A stretch of DNA of 64,000 bases from Hemileia vastatrix (lineage: Eukaryota > Basidiomycota > Pucciniomycetes > Pucciniales > Zaghouaniaceae). How positions within the stretch are numbered: the first letter of the stretch is position 1; every line of letters starts with the position of its first letter. Under the pieces are notes generated by a model. It worked only from the letters and a program-made list of their open reading frames with translations. It did not search any database and had not been told where the DNA came from. The translations under genes and the position numbers were made by a program. Where the stretch lies: the NCBI GenBank assembly GCA_030280995.1, contig JASXTE010000004.1, positions 11,585,501 through 11,649,500 of the forward strand, in the 5' to 3' direction. Shown here piece by piece: positions 1 through 9,200 of this stretch.

Positions 1-3
1 TAA

Positions 4-240
4 TGAATACACACTATGCCACTTACACTTTCCAGGAATAGACACCATGCAATATGCCAGTATCAAAAGTAATTTCGATCGAAATTAATGTTGGCAAGGC
101 ACCATGCATAAAAATAAGCAGTTGACTCCAGAAATTCATGATTATCATGCTCATTAATTTCGATCGAAATTAATTTTTGATACTGGCATATTTAATGGTA
201 GCAATGCCTGGCAAGTATAAGTGGCATAGCGTGTATTCAC
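4..240. repeat. Foldback (MITE-like) element with long imperfect inverted arms
   Basis: Positions 4-36 (TGAATACACACTATGCCACT...) match the reverse complement of 207-240 with few mismatches. The similarity continues inward: TATGCCAGTATCAAAA followed by AATTTCGATCGAAATT occurs in both arms (about 54-90 and 150-190). The whole block therefore forms a long imperfect hairpin. A third, weaker copy of the palindrome sits near 260-275. No target duplication can be judged because the window starts here. It may be an independent MITE or the end of the transposon whose genes follow. Confidence 0.7.
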
Positions 241-243
241 TAT

Positions 244-492
244 GTATTGGTCAACATTAAATTCGATTGAAATTAATATGGATACATAAATGTGACATAA
301 AGAGGTATGGACCATCAATTTGTTGAAAATACATTTTTATATCTCATACATTATTTGTTTTTCTTAAATAAAATGTTACTCTCTCTCAATATCACTTTAT
401 AACATTTACCAAGCTGCTTTGAAAAAAAACAGAATACATAAAATTCAATATAAGATAGCTATATTACACAGAAGATCACCGTTATACCTAAG
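244..492. other. A+T-rich spacer without a gene
   Basis: The spacer lies between the foldback element and the 3' end of the first minus-strand gene. No ORF or RNA gene is convincing. The only recognisable feature is the weak third copy of the AATTTCGATCGAAATT-type palindrome. Confidence 0.5.
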
Positions 493-2170
493 TTATGATG
501 ATGTTGATGCTCTATTAATTGATTCCCGAATCTTTACCAGATCAATATCAGCTCCAACCCCAAGTGACTCACGTTCATTCACAGATAATCCTTGCAAAAA
601 TGTTGCTGAATAGCAATTCTTGGGGAGGTATTTGGGAACATTGAATATACCATTTTGTGCAACTGTCCTTTCTGATGACCGTGAATATGTTTTTAATGTT
701 GATTTTTTTTGAGCTGGTGTATGGGCTAAGTCCTTTGTCATCTTATCCATTTTTTTAAACAAATCATTGAGTTCAGGATTTCGCCATCCAGGAATAGCTC
801 GGATAGGTGCAGTTGGGGCTGGTGCTGGGCCTTCCTCGATATCAGAGATGCACCTAGTATCATGAAAAAGCACAACAAAACCTGGCACATCACTGCAGAG
901 ATCTCTTGCTAACTTGTAGCGTGCACTAGCAATCTGAATTCCAACTAAATCAGCTTCATAATAACAAAAAGCAAAGTAAAATTAAAAACTTACCTTGGTC
1001 CGATAACGTTTTACTTGTGCCCTTGCCCTCTTTTCAATCTTTTCTCTTGCTACCCTTTCCTCTTCTTGCCCAAACAACCTTATCATCTCCTTCCCCTTAT
1101 TAACTACCCATTTCTCAATAACACATTGAGTGAACTGAAGCTTTGACTGATCGATTGTATTCAAGGTGGTGAGCCATCTGGTACAGTGGTCGCATACTAT
1201 GCTTCCCATGACTTGATTCCAAGTTGATTCTGAAAAATCACGGCAAGTCCAATCAAACGTGAATTTCCGAAAACCTTTTTCTTGCAATTCACGCTCTAAG
1301 TTTCTTTTGACAGAAAGTGGGATCGGTGCTCCTCCTTTTAGTCCTCGAGGCTCAGGTGCTGGAAAAAATTCGGGTAGTCGAATTTTGGATCGCAAGAAGG
1401 CTATAGAATTGGTTATCAGAAATTGTCGATCAGCTGCAGAATTGGCACGGTTAGAAGATTGGACTTGGGTTAGGACAGTTTGAATGGTTTTTAGTTTGAA
1501 TTGGCTCCAATCTTTCCAATTTTCAATCTCCAAAGGTGTTGGGCTCGCAGGATATTTTGATATTTGTGTTGGTCCCCCAAGACAATACTTCAGAAAGTGG
1601 TAAATATTTCTATTTAGACTGTCCGAGCTCCTGGGAACATCATTCCTTCTAACTAAGCCTCTTACAGCCCTTAACCCCCGTTCTCGCTCATGAGACTCTG
1701 CTGAATTGAGTCTGTGGTAATCACTGATACCCATAATGATTGAGGGATTCACTAACAATTCAAATAAGTTAATTAAATTGGTTATTTTTCAATAAAAGAA
1801 TACACTACAAATTTTACTTACCTGCTCCACTTGTGCTTGCTCCTTGGTTAGGCTGAGCAGATGATGATTGGTCTCCGAAAAATTCCCTCAATACTTCACT
1901 AGCCCAATCTCTTCCTAGCTGATCAGCTTGCTGATCAGCACTTTCAGAAGCAGAAGGATGATTGGGATTAAAATTTCTCGGTTCTGAATGAGACTCTTGG
2001 CCTGGATTGGGATTAGGTGGTGGGTTAGGATTAGGTGGTACAGATTGAGATGCATCTGGAGGTGGATCAGCAGAGGGTGGTGGAGGAGTATTTCCAGTAT
2101 TAGTATGTTGAGGCGGAAAACAATCAGAATCGGTTGGGTCAACAGACATCCCTTCAAAATTATCATCCAT
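493..2170 (-). CDS. Hypothetical transposon-associated protein, three exons
   Basis: The inferred exons are 2170-1822, 1751-994 and 933-493, with introns of 70 and 60 nt. Both introns have GTAAGT donors and AG acceptors, and phase is kept throughout, giving 515 aa. The first ~115 residues are acidic and Pro/Asn/Ser-rich, with a PPNPNPPPNPNPG run, and look disordered. A well-folded middle (~120-350) starts with SDYHRLNSAESHERERGLRA and contains an isolated CDHC. The end of exon 2 is a charged helix (EEERVAREKIEKRARAQVKR). I do not recognise a named domain. It lies 418 bp downstream of the Plavaka-like transposase on the same strand, so a role as second gene of that transposon is an inference from position. 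The start is the first ATG before the disordered segment. Confidence 0.7.
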
Positions 2171-2587
2171 AATGAACTGTAATAAAATAAAATAAAATAA
2201 AAATAATCAGTTGTTAAAATTTATACCTATCAAAGCTAAAGTAAAAAAAGATACTATGTATATAGTCTTGTAAACGTGTATGTTCTCTTGTCGAAAAATA
2301 AAGTGAATAATATATAGCTATCAGCTAAAGTTGGAAGGTCAAACTATTTATAGTAGATGAATGAGCAAGAAGATCATTCATTAAGTAAAAATTTTATCAT
2401 ATTTCTCATTATCATGATTTTATTTCTTTCATTCTTACATTTAAGATAAAAATGACTCATTGAAAGCATGGGTTCTCTCGCAATAAAAGCAACCAAAGTA
2501 ATTGTTCACTGGTTTATGATAAGGTAAGTTGGATGCATTGCATTTTTTAATCGAGCATTGAATTATTTCTTTCACCATTTACAAATA

Positions 2588-4079
2588 TCACCAATCCTAC
2601 AAATTTCCCGAATCCCAAATTAACACAAAGATGTTAGTCAACAGAAAATAAATTTGATTAATTTTTTCACTCACTACTGTCTGCAGTCCAATGGCAGTGA
2701 CAACCTCGTCTTTGATTCCAAACATTCCTTTTTTGTGCTCGACAGTAGCTGCATGTCCAATTATTGCATCTTTCTTAATCACAATTTGAGTTGCTTTGGC
2801 TACTCTTACTAACCGACAATGCACTTGTGGGAAAAGCTCATAGGGATCCTTTGATGTTTCTTCTGGACGGAGCTCTTTGAAAGGACTTACTATTAAATAT
2901 ATTTGATCAATCTCTTCCTTTGATCTGAAAAGATCATCAATTTGCCCAAACTGGCTATCTTTTCCATAGTAGAATTCAATTGTTGAATTAGCAATGTGTC
3001 GATGGTAACTAGTAAACCTCTTTCCATGTATCAATATGCTTGCTACATTTTCAACTACCCGATCCCCACTTTTCTCCGATGGTGTCAAAGCCCGTCTTGA
3101 AGTTTCTTTTCCCATTCGTGCCCTTACCCATTTAGTAAATAATGCCATACTTAGATGGATCCATTTGTTTTGTTTATCGAGATCAATATGGATTTTTTTA
3201 GTCTCACATTGATCATTATCTTCAGCTTCACCAAGATCTAATACCCTAGACTTCCGATACCAATGTTTGAGCATTGTTAGCGGTATCTCTCCTGTGGTAA
3301 ATATTAATAAATTAGCACAGCTGAGTTTTTAAATCATTTCTTACAAACATTACATACGTGGATGGTGATTGTTTGGAATTTCAGATAATATATGATTCAC
3401 CCGCTCTCCAGACCAAGTAGCTGTACCTGATGGTGGACCAAGACGCTTTATCATTTCAGGATAATGTTGAGTGATATGCAGATTTGGCTTTGCATTAATA
3501 TTCTTCCAACCCTCTTCAAGGCACTCACGATACTCTAACAGAAATTGATCTAGATCTTTAAGCTCATTAGTCTGTATATTTTTTAATGTCAAAAAATTGG
3601 TGATCGAGCATAATGTTACAAGTGACTTGAGAAGATAATATTCTCTTGGTTTATCAGCTGAGGAAGCTGAAGATTCAGATTCTTTAAATTTTTCAAACCA
3701 AAGGGGTATAAGTGACAAAGGGAAGTAGAGAGTATACAGCATGTGCCATTCTGCTGCCTTGAGGGATCCTGCCTTTTTAGATCCTACTGATTTTGGAACT
3801 CGTGTTAGCCAGGAAGGTCTTCTTACTTGATCAATCATCTTCCATACAACCTGTAGCTCTGCTGCTGTGATTCGTGGATTACTACTACCTTCATTTTCTT
3901 TCTCCTTACCTTTCCTTTTATTTTCTTCATCTCTAGCTGTCTCATTTGATGAGTGAGATCCTTCACTCTGTGATATGCTAATGCTTCTTTGCCTTAAGTT
4001 ATACAATGAATTCCTACTGTCACTGCTTTGAGACTGTACTGAGGCCACATCGCTATATGGAGGAATAAATTTGGAGCTG
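2588..4079 (-). pseudogene. Plavaka-like transposase, C-terminal part (separated by Ty3 insertion)
   Basis: This is the 3' part of the transposase gene whose 5' part is at 13812-15712. Coding runs from 4079 to 3358, then an intron at 3357-3292 (GTATGT/CAG), an exon 3291-2675, an intron at 2674-2597 (GTGAGT/TAG) and a last exon 2596-2588 ending in TGA. Phases match at each junction. The protein shows the late part of fungal CMC/Plavaka transposases: a WLTRVPKSVGSKKAG block, a long helical region (LLKSLVTLCSITNFL), then HYPEMIKRLGP and SGERVNHILSEIPNN. A C-terminal extension ends near FGIKDEVVTAIGLQ. The segment itself has no internal stop. It is called a pseudogene because the 9.7-kb retrotransposon separates it from its own start. 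Confidence 0.8.
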
Positions 4080-5582
4080 TGTCAGCCTGTATATCTCCAG
4101 GACTGAGTAAAAAGTACTTATAAGTTATGTTAAACACATGAACTATACATGGGAATAATAAATAAGAGTACACAAATAGTATACATAAGTAAAATTATGA
4201 TAATACACAAAAAAATGCCATTATAACACCTTATATACACGCATATATCCACCTTTTATAGGTCTTATGTACTTAATATTAAGTTGGAATATGTTAGGGT
4301 AATCTTAAGAACCTTAAGTATAAGGCTGCATAATTTTTAAGTACACTTAAAGCTGTTATATTCATTGTTTTATGCAAAAAACAAGAAATGCGCTTTATTT
4401 CACTTAAAAGTTGACTATATGCGCTATAAAATTGAGAATATCAAAATTGCGCTTTGACAGATCAATTGGGCTCATTTAGAACTATTGATTTGGCTATTTA
4501 AATGCATAAAATTAACACTTTTCAAATTTGGTGTTTTTTATGCCAGAAATGGCTTCTGTGTACTGGCCACATACTGCCTGCTTTTTTCCCGTGTGAATAG
4601 CTTCATTTTTAACAAAGTTAGCTTTTTCACACTATAATTACCCCACATTCTACGCCCACTGTGGGGAAACACACTAAAATAGGCGACAGGCGCTTATTTA
4701 GTGTCCTAGCTTAATTAATAATGCATTGACCCTGTTTATATGCACTAATTTCATTAATAACCTCACTCTTGGCACTTTATTTCATCACCACGCTTAAACT
4801 CGCCTAATTTTAGTCAAGGATTTACCCGTGCAAGCGCCTGCCAAGAACTGCATGTAGTTACCCCACATCTCACGCTCTTTTTTAAGTTTTTGGGTGGTTT
4901 CTCAGTCAATTTTGGTTATTTTTGAATGGGAATTTCACGTAGTATAATGTCAGGATTAGCCCCATTATTTCTACAGTAAATCCCCCTTATTATTAAGCTA
5001 TTATTAACCTTAAAGAGTCTCCTTTAGTCCTTAATATTATTGTTTTATACGCATATACTCTCTTTCTGTCTTTTTCTTTAATTTTGATGGATTTCCCTTG
5101 TTATTTCAGGATTTTGGCGGTTGTTACTCTTCTAATTATGTCAAGGATCACTGGGATTGTTGATGGGAATGTCTATTAGTTGTTTAGAGGCGTGATTAAC
5201 TGTGTATTGGGTGGTACATCAAGGGAATCATTGGGGAACTCAGTGTGTATAAAAAGGAGGAGGTTTTTGGGTTGTATTTCTTCATTCTTTATCATTTACA
5301 ATTAACCAATATAACCAAACAAATTACAATACATATCAATTAGTACTTTTATAAGACTTTTGAATAGTATCTGAATTATAAAATCTATTTTTCTACCAAC
5401 TACAAAGATTGTAAGCCATATATAAAACTAGTGAGAATTATATTACTGAGACCTTTAAATTTTGATTATATTTTCCTACTTATTGGATTTTTATTACAGT
5501 ATTCATATAGGACCATTTAAATCTTCTAGACAACTGACTATTCAAGCTAGTTCACGTCCTTGTACTTGACCTTAGCCTGACA
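4080..5582 (+). repeat. 5' LTR of Ty3 element (1503 bp)
   Basis: The LTR has 6-bp inverted termini TGTCAG...CTGACA. It is the same length as the copy at 12309-13811 and appears identical to it. A TATAAAAA box at 5248 suggests a U3 of about 1.2 kb and a short R-U5. The sequence after the end (TTGGGGGCC from 5584) would be the primer-binding region; I could not assign a tRNA. Confidence 0.95.
5248..5255 (+). promoter_or_regulatory. Putative LTR TATA box
   Basis: TATAAAAA lies in the last quarter of the 5' LTR within GTGTGTATAAAAAGGAGGA, the only good TATA box upstream of Gag-Pol in the LTR. Transcription would be expected to start roughly 30 nt downstream, in the pyrimidine-rich TTTCTTCATTC region. 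The same box recurs at 13477 in the 3' LTR. Confidence 0.6.
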
Positions 5583-6252
5583 ATTGGGGGCCTTTCCTCA
5601 AGAATTCTGTTATAATCCTGGTAAGTGAAATTTTCAAGAGAAGGTGCACGTAAATAATATCCCTATAAAAGTATTTGGATAATTACAACAGGTTGGGGTC
5701 ACTTATATAGTGATTTTAGAAAAAGAAGCCCTGTTATATTATAAAATTGTGATATTGAATCAACAATTTTACCACTAATTTAACTTATAATTGTTATTAG
5801 TGGGTCTGTTAATAGACCAATTAAATTTGAGATCTTTGCAGATAAAATTTTTTACCACTAATTTAACATATAATTGTTCTTAGTGGGAGTCTGTCAATAG
5901 ACCAATTAAATTTGTGATCTTTGCAGATGATAACCAATTAAACTGATTAATTGTTTTCTTTTAACAGGACTCTTAATCTTCTCTTTTATTGGTTTGTAAA
6001 ATTCATTAAATATTTAGAAAGAATCATATTGACAGTTGTTTTCTTTTGAATATAAAAACACGGCTACATATTGTAGACCAGTTAAATCAAGTGACCACAT
6101 AAAAGCATATTTGACTTTTGGCACTTAAATATTCACTTCATACCAATAAGTAAGCAAGAAAATTGTCTTCAGTGGTATTGATAAATACTGATAAAACTCC
6201 TTTTTGAAGTTTTTCATATCTAAACTTTCAATTCTTTAACTTCCACGTAAAA
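5583..6252 (+). other. Retrotransposon 5' leader with a tandem hairpin duplication
   Basis: This is the untranslated leader between the LTR and the Gag-Pol ATG. Positions ~5771-5853 and ~5854-5935 are two tandem copies, about 83 bp apart. Each has two potential stems: CCACTAAT paired with ATTAGTGG, and GGTCTGT with a loop and AATAGACC. Such duplicated stem-loops in a retroelement leader could be packaging or dimerisation signals; that is inference. Confidence 0.65.
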
Positions 6253-9200
6253 ATGTGTGACAACAATGACATTGTAAGTAATAAGGTAAAACCTTATAAC
6301 TTAAGACCTAGAGCTGAAAGACCTGTTACAGGACATTCAAATGGAGGGCCAGGACTCTCCCATAATAAACAACACTCCGTCAATGTCTCTGGAGGAAAGG
6401 GAAAAGCTTCTAAAGCAGGTTTCAATAAAGAAATCAAAAAATACATTACAAGAACAAGTTCACTCCCTATCCACCCTAATGAACACCTTGACAGTAAGAG
6501 TCAACAATATAGTGGACCAGATCAACAATCTGGAAAAGAGAGCAGCTCAAGGTTTCATAGAAGTCAACCAAGCTCTAGTGGACATAAAGACTCAACCACC
6601 AACAGTAGCAACCAACAATTCCATAGCAACACCTCCAGCCCAAGAGGAGGACCAAAAAATTACAGTAAGCAAATGGAAATGGGATTGGTACGCCCAAAAC
6701 TACAACAATCCTCAACAGCAGGGCTCCAGCAGTCACCCTTACAGGGGAAAGGCAAGGAGAGGCAGAGGAAGTGGGATAAGACCTTGGTAAGTCATCCAAC
6801 TTCTTATGATCAATTATATCAACCTGACAATAAATTACTTATAGGTAATGAGATTGATAAGGAAATATTGGATATTATTGATAAGGATTTAAAGGATTAT
6901 TCATTTGAACAGAATATTTTAAACTTGTCTTTACATGAGGACAATGTAAATAGTTTTATGGATCACCAGGAAAATACTATTAATATAAAAATTGAACCAA
7001 ATGAATTAAATCTTGACCCTGAAAATGAGTCTTCTGAATTGGACACAGAAAAAATAGAATATTTTTTAAAAGAGAATCCAATGGAATCAAAAATAATAAG
7101 TAAATTATTATTAAGAATTGAAAAATTGGAAGAGTTCTCAAAAGAGTCAAACATTAATACAGAAAATGTATTATTACAGCTAACACAATCATTGAGTACC
7201 ACAGCCAATAAATTAAAAATTATTGAAAATTCAAATAATGAATTAATCAATGAGAATAAAAGATTAAAATCTGAGATTAGAAATTTAGAAAATAAATTAG
7301 AACACTCTCAGAATATTATGGCTACCATAGAGGGACGTGTAAAATTGTCTTTTTCAAATGTTAATGATACTTTGACTCAAGTACCTGTAATAAAAGATAG
7401 GTTACAAAGAGTAGAAATTGAAGTAGCTAACATTTTGAAAAATACTGAAACAATAAAGGATAATACCTCTTATGTAGAAAGAGTACCAGTTTTTATGAAA
7501 CACTCTGAGGATAAACCAATGATAGAACATGAACATAGTGTCATAGGCTCTGAGAATATAAAATCAGTAAAAGATGAAATAAATGATCATCTTTCTAAAG
7601 TAAGTGAATTACTCAATATTCCTCAGGTTAGGGAAGCAAAAACTAGCCAAAAGAACTGTCCTAAGTTAGATCAGTACCCTTCTTTTGACGGGGATTCAAA
7701 ATCTGATTGGCAACAATTCATACAAAGAATTGATAACTTAAAATTTTCATACAAATTACCTGATGAAGAAATTACTTCAAAGTTAATATCTTTATTTACA
7801 GATGTGGCCTTATTATGGTTTGAATCTGTATTGAGTGAGGGAATTAATTACTCCTGGAATGAATGGAAGGCACTAATTGAAAGGCAATTTGGTGGCCCAA
7901 AATTTAGAATCACTCAACAAAGACTGTATGAAAGGGCCAGATATAATCCAAATGCTGGAGATAAACCCATGGTCTTCTTAATGAATTTAATAAAAATCAT
8001 GAAAGCTATGGATCCAAAAATGGATTATGAAGAGTGGAAAGAAAAAATAATATACAAGTTGCCTATATCAGTTAGAGACATTATTGTAGCTAGAACTGAA
8101 ACTGTCAGAGACACCTCTGGATTCATTAATATATGCAATGAGATATTATTAAACCACAAATATGAAACCAAGTATAGTAATTACAGACAAAGTGTTGAAG
8201 TGGTAAAACCTACTACAAGTAAGTTACCAGTGGAAAAGAAAAAACCTTCAGCTCCCCTTGTCCCTAAGAGACAAGAAAATAACACTTGTTACAAATGTAA
8301 TGAACCTTGGGTAAAAGGTCACACGTGTAAGAAAAGAATAAATGTTATTGAAACCTCACAAAATTCTGAACCTAGTAATCATGAAGATGAGAATGTGGAA
8401 TCCAGTGAGGATTGCAAGAGTAACATATCTTACAGTGATGATGAAAATGAGATATTTGTATTAGAACAGGATATAATGTTCCTGAATAATGCTATACCTC
8501 ATACAGACACATCTTTAACTTCCATAGAGGAAGCTGAAATAATTAAAGATGTATCTCAGGATACTTACAAAATAACACCTATCAGAGCACCTGTTATCAT
8601 ATGTGGAAAAGAAATGAATGCCATTCTTGACACTGGGGCTGCAGGTAGCGTAGTTTCACTTAATGCATTAATGAAACTTGATAGTAAGTACCAGGAAAAA
8701 CTAGAACCTGTTCAGACAAAGAACTGGAGGGGTTTTGGTTCAGTATTAAATCCAATTGGCAAATACAAAACTGCTGTATTCTTTAAATATAGTAATGGAT
8801 ATGTTAGAGCAGTTTGTGAATTTGTAATAATGGATAATAATAATTGTAGTGATTGGTTTATTATTGGCAATGATTTATTGACAAAATTTGGCATTAAACT
8901 AGATCCTGCAAACAGTTGTTTCACCATAGGGGTAAATGGTAAAAGGAAATTCAAAATATGTTCTGAAAATTCAGTATATGCCATTTCTCCTAGAGAAGAA
9001 CAACTGCAAGGTGGAAGAACCACCAATGAAGTGGGTGAATTGGAAAATGAAATCCAAAAGGCCTCTTTCAGTCCTCAACTCTCAAAAATTGAACAAGAAG
9101 ATATTTTGAGATTGATTAAATCATATCCTATGGCATTTGCTCATGGCTCAAATGAACTAGGATTGGTCAAAGACCATGAGATGAAAATCTCTTTAAGCTG

